Below are positions 34,851 to 43,071 of a stretch of 64,000 nucleotides of DNA, piece after piece. The position numbers and the translations under genes are program-made. The notes beneath the pieces were generated by a model that was given only the letters and a program-made list of their open reading frames with translations, searched no databases and had not been told where the DNA came from. The stretch covers positions 1 to 64,000 of the forward strand of contig NZ_JANIBM010000001.1 of NCBI RefSeq assembly GCF_024505045.1. The letters are read 5' to 3'. How positions within the stretch are numbered: the first letter of the stretch is position 1; each line of letters opens with the position of its first letter. This DNA comes from Methylomonas aurea. Its GTDB lineage: Bacteria > Pseudomonadota > Gammaproteobacteria > Methylococcales > Methylomonadaceae.

Positions 34851-36013
34851 GGTTGGCTTGGCGCCGCTTCGACCCGCATGCCGGCCACCGGCAGCGGCAT
34901 TTCCGAAACCACCACCCGGTCGCCGGTCTGCAAGCCGGACTTGACGACGACCCGACCCGGCTCGCTGCGCAGGATCTCGACGTCGCGGAACATCAGGCGC
35001 TGTTCGGCATCGATCAACTTAACCTGCTGCAGATTGTTCAACGCGCTACGCGGCAAGGCATACAGTCCGGCGCGGGCCACGCCCTCGATTTCGGCTTGGA
35101 CGAACAGGCCGCTCAACAGCGGCGCGGCGCCGTCCCGGCTGTGATCGGGTTGCTCGACTTGGGCGACCAGAAACAACTGGCCGCTGCTGCTGTCCAGCTC
35201 GGCCTCGCTGCGGACGATGCGCCCGCGCCAGGTTTGCGGCTGGCCGGCCACCTCCGCGCTCAAGGTCACCGCCGGCCAATGCGCCGCGCGGCCGGCTTGG
35301 CCCAGCGGCAAATCCAGAAAGGCCAGTTCGTTGATACCGACCGGCAACCGAATCTCGGCGATGTCGTTGGCGTAAATCCTTGCAATCGTCGCGCCGGCCT
35401 GCAAAAACTGGCCGCGGCCGACTTGCTTGCTCAACACCCGGCCGGAAAACGGCGCCCGGATCTCGCAGCGGCTGCGGTCGAGTTTGGCTTTGGCCAGATC
35501 GGCTGCGGCGGCCTGCAATTTGGCTTCGGCTTCGGCCAGTTGCGGTTTGCGCAAGGCCAGATCGCTGGCTTCGCCCTGGCCCAGTGCCTGCCATTCGCTC
35601 AGCGCCTGTTCGGCCTGGGCGCGTTCGTTGATCAGCACCCGCTTGGCTTCGGCAATCTTGGCCTGGGTGGCGACGATGGCGTAATCGTAGTCGCGCGGGT
35701 CTATCGTCGCCAACAGTTCGTCGGCCTTGAAAAAACCGCCGGACACCAGCGCCGGGTGCATCTGCTCGACTTTGCCGGAGACTTGGGCGATCAGGTCGAT
35801 CGCTTCGCGCGGGGCAACCACGCCTTGCGAATGCACGTTCATTTGCAAGGTTTGCGGCTGCACCTCGACCACTTCGACCTGAGGTACCGGCGGCTCGGCC
35901 GGCGCCGGAAAACTGCTCGGCCGCAAGGCGATCATGGCCCAGGCCGCACCAACGGCCGCGCTCAACACCGCAGCCGGCAAGATCAATTGTAACCAACGGG
36001 ATTTTTCGTTCAC
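34847..36013 (-). CDS. RND periplasmic adaptor (membrane fusion protein)
   Basis: A 388-residue adaptor with one N-terminal membrane anchor (about 8-30), a lipoyl-like half-domain (AIDLIAQVSGKVEQ), a long coiled-coil hairpin (about 100-165, rich in Ala, Glu and Lys) and the second lipoyl half (IRAPFSGRVLSKQVGRGQF). Beta-barrel and membrane-proximal domains follow. It bridges the permease to the outer-membrane channel. Its stop overlaps the permease start and its start overlaps the stop of the upstream channel gene, each by four bases. Confidence 0.88.
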   Translation of the reverse strand: MNEKSRWLQLILPAAVLSAAVGAAWAMIALRPSSFPAPAEPPVPQVEVVEVQPQTLQMNVHSQGVVAPREAIDLIAQVSGKVEQMHPALVSGGFFKADELLATIDPRDYDYAIVATQAKIAEAKRVLINERAQAEQALSEWQALGQGEASDLALRKPQLAEAEAKLQAAAADLAKAKLDRSRCEIRAPFSGRVLSKQVGRGQFLQAGATIARIYANDIAEIRLPVGINELAFLDLPLGQAGRAAHWPAVTLSAEVAGQPQTWRGRIVRSEAELDSSSGQLFLVAQVEQPDHSRDGAAPLLSGLFVQAEIEGVARAGLYALPRSALNNLQQVKLIDAEQRLMFRDVEILRSEPGRVVVKSGLQTGDRVVVSEMPLPVAGMRVEAAPSQP

Positions 36014-37413
36014 ACCGGGCCGCCCAAGGCTAAGTACAAGTTGATGCGATTGGCTAGTAATTGCCGCCGCACCGCCAGATGCGCGCTTTGCGCGTTCAGG
36101 GTGCTGCGGTAGCTGTCCAGCAGGGTCAGAATTTCGATCAGGCCCTGCTGGTAGGAATACACCGCCAGCTTGCGGCTGGCTTCGGTTTGCTCGACGGCCT
36201 CGCGTAGCGCCTGTTCCTGCTCCCGCAAGCGGGTTTCGGCGGCCAGGGCTTGTTCGACTTCGCGGAACGCGTTCAACGCCACGCTCTGGTATTGTTGGTA
36301 GGCCTCGCGAACTCGGGCCTGATTCAAGCGAATCTCGGCTTGCAAACGGTCGCCGGTAAACAAGGGTTGAGCCAGGCCGGCCGCCAAATTCCAGGCCGCT
36401 GCGCGCGGATCGATAATTTCGGCCAAGGCCGGGCTGGCGCTGCCGCCGGCAGCCGTCAACGTCAGCCGCGGCAATAGTGCTTTTTCGGCGCTTTCCAGGC
36501 CGGAGTCGGCGGCTTGCAAGCGTTGGAAGGCGGCGGTAATGTCGGGGCGGCGCTGCAGCAGTTCCGCCGGCAGGCCGGCGGCCAGGCCGGGCGGCGGCTC
36601 CGGCAAGCTGTTCGGAGCGGAAGCGGATGTGCTGCTTACATCGGATTGGGCTACCCGGCCGTCCGGATAACGGCCGAGCAGGGTTTGCAGTAGCCGCGCC
36701 AACAATTGCACATCGTTGTCGGCTTGCGCCAGTTGGGCTTGGGCATTGGCCAGATCGGTCAATGCCAGGCGCAAATCCAGGCCGCGGGTCAGACCCCTAT
36801 TAAAACGGCCACGCACCAGGTCGACGATCACGCCGCGGTCATGCACCGATTGCGCCGCAACTTGTGCCTGCAAGCGGGCTTCGGCCAAGGCAAAATAAGC
36901 TTGGGCAATCCGCGCCGCCAGCGAGAGCCTGGCCGCCCGATAATCGTCGGTCACCGCCTCGGCGTTAAGGGTCGCGGCCTGTTGCCCGGCCTTGATCCGG
37001 CCCCAGACATCCAGTTCCCAACTCAAATTAAACAGCGCGGCAAACCGGCCGGATTCGCTGCCGAGTTCGCGGCTACGCTGGTAACCGGGACTGAAATAAG
37101 TCTGCGGCCAACGCCCGGCACCAGCCACCACGGCTTGTTCGCGAGCGACATCGATGCGGGCCGCGGCGGCCTTCAAATCGAAATTGCCGGCCAGGCCATC
37201 GGCCACTAACGCCGTCAATTGCGCGTCGGTAAAGCGATCCAGCCACGCCGTGACCGACTGCTCCGGCGGCGTCGGCTGTTCCGACCATCGCGGCGGCGTC
37301 GCGAAGGCGAGATCCTGCGGATCGCGAGGCGGTAGCGGCTGGCAAGCGCACGCCGCCGCAACCAGCCAAGCGCAGAGCGTTAAAGTCGAGGCCGGTTTGC
37401 GGGGTAAGGGCAT
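36010..37413 (-). CDS. NodT-type outer-membrane efflux channel lipoprotein
   Basis: A 467-residue TolC-like factor of the NodT family. A lipoprotein signal (LVAAACAC, residues 17-24) precedes two OEP repeats with long helical hairpins (for example LEQVRDQ-like stretches and NLSWELDVWGRIKAGQQAA at about 130-148). The motif SWELDVWG is typical. It completes the tripartite pump. It is the first gene of the operon, and a 20-base palindrome lies about 105 bases upstream. Confidence 0.88.
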   Translation of the reverse strand: MPLPRKPASTLTLCAWLVAAACACQPLPPRDPQDLAFATPPRWSEQPTPPEQSVTAWLDRFTDAQLTALVADGLAGNFDLKAAAARIDVAREQAVVAGAGRWPQTYFSPGYQRSRELGSESGRFAALFNLSWELDVWGRIKAGQQAATLNAEAVTDDYRAARLSLAARIAQAYFALAEARLQAQVAAQSVHDRGVIVDLVRGRFNRGLTRGLDLRLALTDLANAQAQLAQADNDVQLLARLLQTLLGRYPDGRVAQSDVSSTSASAPNSLPEPPPGLAAGLPAELLQRRPDITAAFQRLQAADSGLESAEKALLPRLTLTAAGGSASPALAEIIDPRAAAWNLAAGLAQPLFTGDRLQAEIRLNQARVREAYQQYQSVALNAFREVEQALAAETRLREQEQALREAVEQTEASRKLAVYSYQQGLIEILTLLDSYRSTLNAQSAHLAVRRQLLANRINLYLALGGPV

Positions 37414-37517
37414 GCGTCGATGAATGAACGGTTTTGGACGGTGAGGCGGCCCTTCGCCTGCAGGGCCTCTTCAGTTAAGACGTTTCACAATCCAAAATCC
37501 CCACCGGCTTGCAAAAA

Positions 37518-37537
37518 AATAGGGCATATGCCGTATT
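37518..37537. promoter_or_regulatory. 20-base near-perfect palindrome upstream of the RND operon
   Basis: AATAGGGCAT (37518-37527) and ATGCCGTATT (37528-37537) match as inverted halves in nine of ten positions, with an exact central GGCATATGCC. The position between the fumarase gene end and the efflux operon start suits a repressor operator. No regulator gene is adjacent, so the protein that binds is unknown. Confidence 0.45.
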
Positions 37538-37618
37538 TGTGCCGATTATGGAGGGAGCACAGGCCGGCCTCGGCTTCAGAGCCCTGCTTGTAAAATCAAG
37601 CGCTTGCGCGCAACACGC

Positions 37619-39139
37619 CTACTCCGCGACCACCTTGATTTTGCCGATTTTCGCTTGCCACAGCTTAGGCGCGCTGCTGTGAATAGACTCGCCGCGGCTG
37701 TCTACCGCGACCGTGACCGGCATGTCCTCGACCACGAATTCGTGGATCGCTTCCATGCCCAATTCCGGGAACGCGACGACCCGCGCTTGCTTGATGGCTT
37801 TGGATACCAAATAGGCCGCGCCGCCGACTGCAATCAAATACACCGCTTTGTGTCTGGCGATGGCCTCGATGGCTTGCGGGCCGCGTTCGGATTTACCGAT
37901 CATGCCCAGCAGGCCGGTCTTTGCCAGCACCGTGTCGGTAAAACTGTCCATCCGCGTCGCGGTGGTCGGGCCGGCCGGGCCGACCACTTCGTCGCGCACC
38001 GGATCGACCGGGCCGACGTAGTAAATGAATTTGTCCTTTAAATCGACCCCGTCCGGCAACGCTTCGCCTTTGTTCAGCAAATCGACGATGCGTTTATGCG
38101 CGGCATCGCGGCCGGTCAACAAAGTGCCGCTAAGCAGCAGGGTTTCGCCCGGTTTCCAGTCAGCAACATCTTGCTTGCTCAGGCCGTCGATATTGACCCG
38201 GCGAGCCGTGCTGGCCGATTGGGTGATGGCCGGCCAGTCCGATAGTTTCGGCGGTGTCAAGATGGCCGGCCCGGAACCGTCCAGCTCGAAATGGGCGTGG
38301 CGGGTCGCGGCGCAGTTGGGGATCATCGCCACCGGCTTGTTGGCGGCGTGGGTTGGGTAATCGAGGATTTTGACATCCAGCACCGTGGTCAGGCCGCCCA
38401 GGCCTTGGGCGCCGATGCCCAGCGCGTTGACCTTGTCGTACAGCTCCAGCCGTAGTTCTTCGATGGCATTGCACGGCCCGCGCGCGATCAGATCTTGTAT
38501 GTCGATCGAGCCCATGCAGGCCTGCTTGGCCAAAATCATCGCTTTCTCGGCAGTGCCGCCGATGCCGATGCCAAGGATGCCGGGCGGACACCAGCCGGCG
38601 CCCATGGTCGGCACGGTTTTCAACACCCAATCGACGATGTTGTCGGCCGGGTTCAACATGACGAATTTGGACTTGGCTTCCGAGCCACCGCCTTTTGCCG
38701 CGACTTCCACCTCTACCTTGTCGCCCGGCACCAGTTCCATATGCACCACCGCCGGCGTGTTGTCCTTCGTATTTATACGCTTGCCGGCCGGATCCGCCAG
38801 AATCGACGCGCGCAGCACGTTGTCCGGATGCTGATAGGCCTGGCGCACGCCCGCGTTGACCATTTCGGTCACGCTCAATTCGGCATCCCAGCGTAGGTCC
38901 ATGCCAATCTTTAAAAACACCGTGACGATGCCGGTGTCCTGGCAAATCGGCCGCCGGCCTTCAGCGCACATCCTGGAGTTGATCAGTATCTGCGCCATCG
39001 CATCCTTCGCCGCCGGGCTTTGTTCCTTTTGATACGCGGCGTATAAGGCGTCGATGAAATCCTTCGGGTGGTAATAGGAAATGAACTGCAACGCGTCGGC
39101 GATGCTTTGGATGAAATCGGCTTGGCGGATCGTGGTCAT
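37619..39139 (-). CDS. fumA: Class I fumarate hydratase
   Basis: A 506-residue iron-sulfur fumarase that interconverts fumarate and malate in the citric acid cycle. The cluster cysteines are visible in RRPICQDTGIVTVF (about residue 100), GCNAIEEL-type GPCNAIEELRLELYDK and IPNCAATRHAHFELDGSG. The C-terminal beta domain starts around LLSGTLLTGRDAAHKRI and includes GPAGPTTATRMDSFTD. The ATG at 39139 is preferred over an in-frame one at 39163, because family members begin shortly before IRQADFIQSI. Class I enzymes are oxygen-sensitive; a class II gene is not in the window. Confidence 0.92.
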   Translation of the reverse strand: MTTIRQADFIQSIADALQFISYYHPKDFIDALYAAYQKEQSPAAKDAMAQILINSRMCAEGRRPICQDTGIVTVFLKIGMDLRWDAELSVTEMVNAGVRQAYQHPDNVLRASILADPAGKRINTKDNTPAVVHMELVPGDKVEVEVAAKGGGSEAKSKFVMLNPADNIVDWVLKTVPTMGAGWCPPGILGIGIGGTAEKAMILAKQACMGSIDIQDLIARGPCNAIEELRLELYDKVNALGIGAQGLGGLTTVLDVKILDYPTHAANKPVAMIPNCAATRHAHFELDGSGPAILTPPKLSDWPAITQSASTARRVNIDGLSKQDVADWKPGETLLLSGTLLTGRDAAHKRIVDLLNKGEALPDGVDLKDKFIYYVGPVDPVRDEVVGPAGPTTATRMDSFTDTVLAKTGLLGMIGKSERGPQAIEAIARHKAVYLIAVGGAAYLVSKAIKQARVVAFPELGMEAIHEFVVEDMPVTVAVDSRGESIHSSAPKLWQAKIGKIKVVAE

Positions 39140-39450
39140 AATGGCTCTCGGCTTGGCGGGCAATCGCCGTTGCGCCTATGGCGTCAGGCGGCGGTCGTTC
39201 CCGATTGCGAACGATGCGGCACACAAGCGGCCGCGGCAATGAAGCCCGGATTGTACTTGAAACCGCGACGCTGCCGGTCGGCAAAAATAACTGCCTGTCG
39301 CTAGCCGGAACGGCGGCGTAGGCAATATTGGCGATTGGGTCGACAATTGGCCGCACCCAGGTTTGAAATCGAAGCCGCGTCGGCTATGCTCGCGGTTTTG
39401 CCGGCCGCCGGCTCATCGGACCGGGCCGGCCCTTTCTGGAGGAGAATCGA

Positions 39451-40512
39451 GTGTTCAACGCCAAACCGTTTCAATTATTGCGGCTGATATTGGCCTTGGC
39501 CTGCTTGCCTGGCAACAGCGTGCAGGCCGAGGCGATTTCGCCGTTGTACCGTCCCGCGCCGGCCCTGAGCGGGCAGGATCTGGCCGTGATCGTCAACGAC
39601 GCCGATCCGTTGAGCCGGCAGATCGGGGAATATTACAGCCAGCAGCGACAAATTCCGGCCGAGCAAATCATCCATCTGCAGTTTCCGCCGCGGCAGGCGG
39701 TGATGTCGCAACGCACTTTCGAGGCGCTGAAACGGCAGGTCGACCAACAAACCCCCGCTCACGTGCAGGCGTATGCTCTGACCTGGCTGCTGCCGTTTCG
39801 GGTGGATTGCATGTCGATCACGACGGCATTCGCGGCCGGTTACGACCCTGCTTTTTGCGCCAAAGGCTGCCAGACTACGCGCAACAGCCCCTATTTCACC
39901 TCAGAAACCGATAAACCGTTTAAGGCGCACGCCTGGCGGCCGACCATGGCTGTGGCCGGCAAAACCTTCGAAGAGGCCAAGAAATTGATCGATACCGGCG
40001 TCGCTGCCGATTATTCTCATCCGCAAGGTGCGGCATATTTGCTGAAAACCTCGGACAAGGCGCGCAGTTCCCGCGCCCAGAATTTTCCGAAAGTGGCCGA
40101 GGCGCTGCAGAATTTTTGGCCGGTGCACTATCTGGAGCAGGACTACATCAGCGGCCGCCAGGACGTGATGTTTTATTTCACCGGCCTGACCCATGTGCCG
40201 CATCTGGACGAAAACCGTTATCTGCCGGGGGCGATTGCCGACCATTTGACATCGGCCGGCGGCGTACTGTCAGGCGGCGGCCAAATGAGCATCACCGAAT
40301 GGCTGCGCGCCGGGGCCACCGCCAGCTACGGCGCGGTGGTGGAGCCGTGTAATTTTCCGGCCAAGTTTCCGAATCCGGGCGTGGTGCTGTATTTCTACCT
40401 GCGCGGGAGCAGTTTGATCGAAGCGTATTGGAAAAGCGTGCAGCAGCCGGGACAGGGCATTTTCGTCGGCGAACCGTTGGCCAAACCCTTCGCCTACCGG
40501 CCTAAACCTTAA
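39451..40512 (+). CDS. TIGR03790-family secreted protein
   Basis: A 353-residue protein with a signal peptide (1-26, ending NSVQA), starting at a GTG preceded by GGAGGAG. It carries the family blocks DLAVIVNDADPLSRQIGEYY, YALTWLLPFRVDCMSITTAF, and SITEWLRAGATASYGAVVEPCNF. TIGR03790 is an uncharacterised family whose members occur in genomes with exosortase. That is consistent with the three PEP-CTERM proteins here. It may act in modification or export of these proteins, but its activity is not known. The downstream cyclase gene is convergent, 5 bases away. Confidence 0.8.
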   Translation: MFNAKPFQLLRLILALACLPGNSVQAEAISPLYRPAPALSGQDLAVIVNDADPLSRQIGEYYSQQRQIPAEQIIHLQFPPRQAVMSQRTFEALKRQVDQQTPAHVQAYALTWLLPFRVDCMSITTAFAAGYDPAFCAKGCQTTRNSPYFTSETDKPFKAHAWRPTMAVAGKTFEEAKKLIDTGVAADYSHPQGAAYLLKTSDKARSSRAQNFPKVAEALQNFWPVHYLEQDYISGRQDVMFYFTGLTHVPHLDENRYLPGAIADHLTSAGGVLSGGGQMSITEWLRAGATASYGAVVEPCNFPAKFPNPGVVLYFYLRGSSLIEAYWKSVQQPGQGIFVGEPLAKPFAYRPKP

Positions 40513-40517
40513 CCGGC

Positions 40518-41891
40518 CTAGCCGGCAACGACCAACCGGTTGCGGCCGGCTTCCTTGGCAACGTACAGAGCCTGATCGGCCCGGTTCAGCAACTCGACCC
40601 GGTTGCTGCCGTGTTCCGGAAAAATCGCTACGCCGATCGACACGCTCAGGTTGGGTAACTGCTGATTACCGAACTTGACGCTCAGATGCTCCACTTCCAG
40701 CCGCAGCCCCTCCAGGCGGCGTAAAATTTTCTGCGGATCGACTTCGGTCGTTACTACGACGAATTCTTCGCCGCCGTAGCGGCAGACGATATCGCTGCCC
40801 TCGCGAAAACCGTTCAGCAAATGGCCGGTTTTCTTCAACACCTCGTCGCCGGCATCGTGGCCGTAGTTATCGTTGAATATCTTGAAATGGTCGATATCGA
40901 TCATCGCCACGGCCAGCATTTGCTCGCTCCGCCGCATCCGCAGCAGTTCCCGGTCCAGCACTTCCTCCAGAAAGCGGCGATTGAACAAGCCGGTCAACGG
41001 ATCGCGAATCGACAATTCGTGCAGCTCTTCGCGTAAAGTCAGGTTGGCCAGCGCCAGGCGGGCGCTGTCGGCCGCCGCTTCGGCGATCGACAACGTGCGC
41101 TCGATGCCGTCGGCGTTCGGGTCGGCGAAGTGGGGTTCGATACAGATCAATCCCAGACCGCGGGCGTGAGCCAACAACGGAATGCACAAATAGGGGCCGA
41201 CATCGGCGCGCATATGGCCGCAGACCGGGTTGATCGACTTGCCGCAACCGGCGAGATGGATGCGGCCGCGGCGCATGCCCCAGCATTCGTCCGGGTTGAA
41301 AACCGCTTCCAACTGGATGTTACCCCAGGAATCTTCTAGCACCAACGAGTTGCCGTCCGCGTCCAGCATGTATAGGCCGCCGTTGGATTCCGGAAACAGG
41401 CGGACGAAAGCTGCCTTCATGATCGGATAGGCTTCGTCCATTTTCTGGCAACTTTGCAGCAGATCGGTCATTTCCCGGATCAATTGCATGTGCAGGATCG
41501 CCGCTTCCAATTCGCGCTGGGCTTTTTTCAAGGCCGTGACATCGCGAGCCGCCGCGAATATGCCGGCAATATTGCCGTCTTCGTCGCGATAGACCGTGGC
41601 GTTGTAAAGAACTTCGGTGATCTTACCGGAGACGTGGCAGATCGCCAGCGGATAATCGGTGACCTTGCCTTGCGAAAATGCCAGGCGGTAGCCGTCGCGG
41701 GCTTTTTGCGGATCGGTGAAATAATTGGAGAAATCGCTGCCGATCAGTTCCTTGCGCGGCACGCCGGTGACTTTTTCGGTGGCGCTGTTGACGTCCATGA
41801 TTTTGCCGTCGGCGCTGATCGTCACCAACGGATCGAGGCTGGCCTCGATCAGGCTCCGCGCATACGATGTTTTTGCAGATTTCGCCAACAT
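40518..41891 (-). CDS. PAS-GAF diguanylate cyclase
   Basis: A 457-residue cytoplasmic signalling protein: PAS domain (about 10-125, SLDPLVTISADGKIMDVN and GSDFSNYFTDPQKARDGY), GAF domain (about 150-285) and a GGDEF domain (about 300-455). The active-site motif is YGGEEFVVV, so cyclase activity is expected: two GTP to cyclic di-GMP. Upstream of it, the GGDEF signature IRDPLTGLFNRRFLEEVL is intact. There is no transmembrane segment. The ligands of PAS and GAF are unknown. Confidence 0.9.
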   Translation of the reverse strand: MLAKSAKTSYARSLIEASLDPLVTISADGKIMDVNSATEKVTGVPRKELIGSDFSNYFTDPQKARDGYRLAFSQGKVTDYPLAICHVSGKITEVLYNATVYRDEDGNIAGIFAAARDVTALKKAQRELEAAILHMQLIREMTDLLQSCQKMDEAYPIMKAAFVRLFPESNGGLYMLDADGNSLVLEDSWGNIQLEAVFNPDECWGMRRGRIHLAGCGKSINPVCGHMRADVGPYLCIPLLAHARGLGLICIEPHFADPNADGIERTLSIAEAAADSARLALANLTLREELHELSIRDPLTGLFNRRFLEEVLDRELLRMRRSEQMLAVAMIDIDHFKIFNDNYGHDAGDEVLKKTGHLLNGFREGSDIVCRYGGEEFVVVTTEVDPQKILRRLEGLRLEVEHLSVKFGNQQLPNLSVSIGVAIFPEHGSNRVELLNRADQALYVAKEAGRNRLVVAG

Positions 41892-41925
41892 GCCGAACCG
41901 CCGGATTGGATGTTAAGAATAAAGA

Positions 41926-42528
41926 TTATTCGAAGGCTTTGCCCCAGTGTCCGCAATAGAAGCGCTGCTCCAAAGCGGCTCGACTGCGTTCGCCGCGTTC
42001 ACCGGCCTGAAAGTCCTCAGGCAATATCGAGGCGTCCGCCGGGTAGCCAACTGCAATCATTGCCATTGGCGTGCAGTTTTCCGGCAGGCCGAAACATTGC
42101 CGGGCCAAATCGGCATCGAAACCGCCCATTTGGTGGGCCGCCAAACCCAACGCGGCGGCCTGGAGACAGAGGCTCAGCGCGGCGGCGCCGGTATCGTAAG
42201 GCGCCCAACGGTTCGGCTTGTCGTTGTGGTTGAAATTATTCATCGCTACGGCCAGCAACAACACCGGCGCATTGTGCGCCCACAACCGGTTCTTTTCGAC
42301 GACGACGTTCAGAGCGATTTGCCAAGCCTCGCCGTCGCTGAATTTATCGCAAACGATAAATCGCCAGGGTTGGTCGTTGAAACACGAGGGCGCCCAACGC
42401 GCCGCCTCCAGCAACGCGGTCAGATCGTGCCGGCTGACCGGTTTGTCGGCGACAAACGCGCGCGGGCTCCAGCGTTCGGCAATCAAGCCGCTAATTTCCA
42501 CCGAGGTTTGGGCTGGTTTTCTCTGCAT
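41926..42528 (-). CDS. Nitroreductase-family oxidoreductase
   Basis: A 200-residue FMN-binding nitroreductase-fold protein: ERWSPRAFVADKPVSRHDL at the N-terminus, then ARWAPSCFNDQPWRFIV (FMN contacts), and GLAAHQMGGFDADLARQCFGLP. The substrate is not predictable. It differs from the BluB-type member at 53911-54567, which has the BluB-specific DMRHF start. The ATG at 42528 has AGGG eight bases upstream; an in-frame GTG at 42537 is the alternative. Confidence 0.85.
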   Translation of the reverse strand: MQRKPAQTSVEISGLIAERWSPRAFVADKPVSRHDLTALLEAARWAPSCFNDQPWRFIVCDKFSDGEAWQIALNVVVEKNRLWAHNAPVLLLAVAMNNFNHNDKPNRWAPYDTGAAALSLCLQAAALGLAAHQMGGFDADLARQCFGLPENCTPMAMIAVGYPADASILPEDFQAGERGERSRAALEQRFYCGHWGKAFE

Positions 42529-42537
42529 AAAGATCAC

Positions 42538-43071
42538 CCTACATTGGGAATGAAAAAAGGTTTGCGCACTCCGGTTTTGGCGCTAACATGATAGCGAGTC
42601 AAAACCATATCGATAACTCGAGTCGGAGCTTTATCATGCCAAAAAAAGCCTGTGGTGGTTGTTTAGCATTTGCACTATGGCCGCTGCAACCGCTCCCGCT
42701 CGTTCTTGGGCGGTAAATCTTCTGGTTTTAGAGACAGTCTCCGCCGATAGCGTTTCGGTGTACGACCATCCGCTAGTGGCGTGTGCCGTTAGCGTCCTCA
42801 TTGGCGCGGTATACGGTCTGTATTGGTTGCGTAACCGCGTTTGAGTGCGACCTTCATCCTCCGCCGAAAAAGTCGATCCGGCGGAGTTGCAAAGCGATTC
42901 CCGCTTCGTTACGGTTTCCTGCTTTGCGCAGCCTGCGCTTTATAGCGCTTGCCGGTTGATGCTAGAATCGCGCGTTCACTATTATTGAACCGTTCGGCAA
43001 ATCGGCGCAAGCGTTGGGCTTCAGCGGCCGGTGCCGGCGAGCCCGCGCCGGAATGCTACGCAGAAAACACC
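42538..43071. other. Intergenic region upstream of ileS with an uncertain small frame
   Basis: These 534 bases lack a convincing gene. A plus-strand frame ending at 42844 (possible ATG at 42677, about 55 residues) has a C-terminal hydrophobic stretch ACAVSVLIGAVYGLYWL followed by RNRV, like a small membrane protein, but it has no clear ribosome site. Another start at 42636 gives only 26 residues. The ileS promoter should lie in the last 150 bases; no T-box is seen or expected in this group. Confidence 0.35.

Noticed and set aside
41926-42528. Nitroreductase gene as a second bluB
   Set aside because: It shares the fold but lacks the BluB-type N-terminus and is not next to cobalamin genes; the BluB at 53911-54567 has these features.
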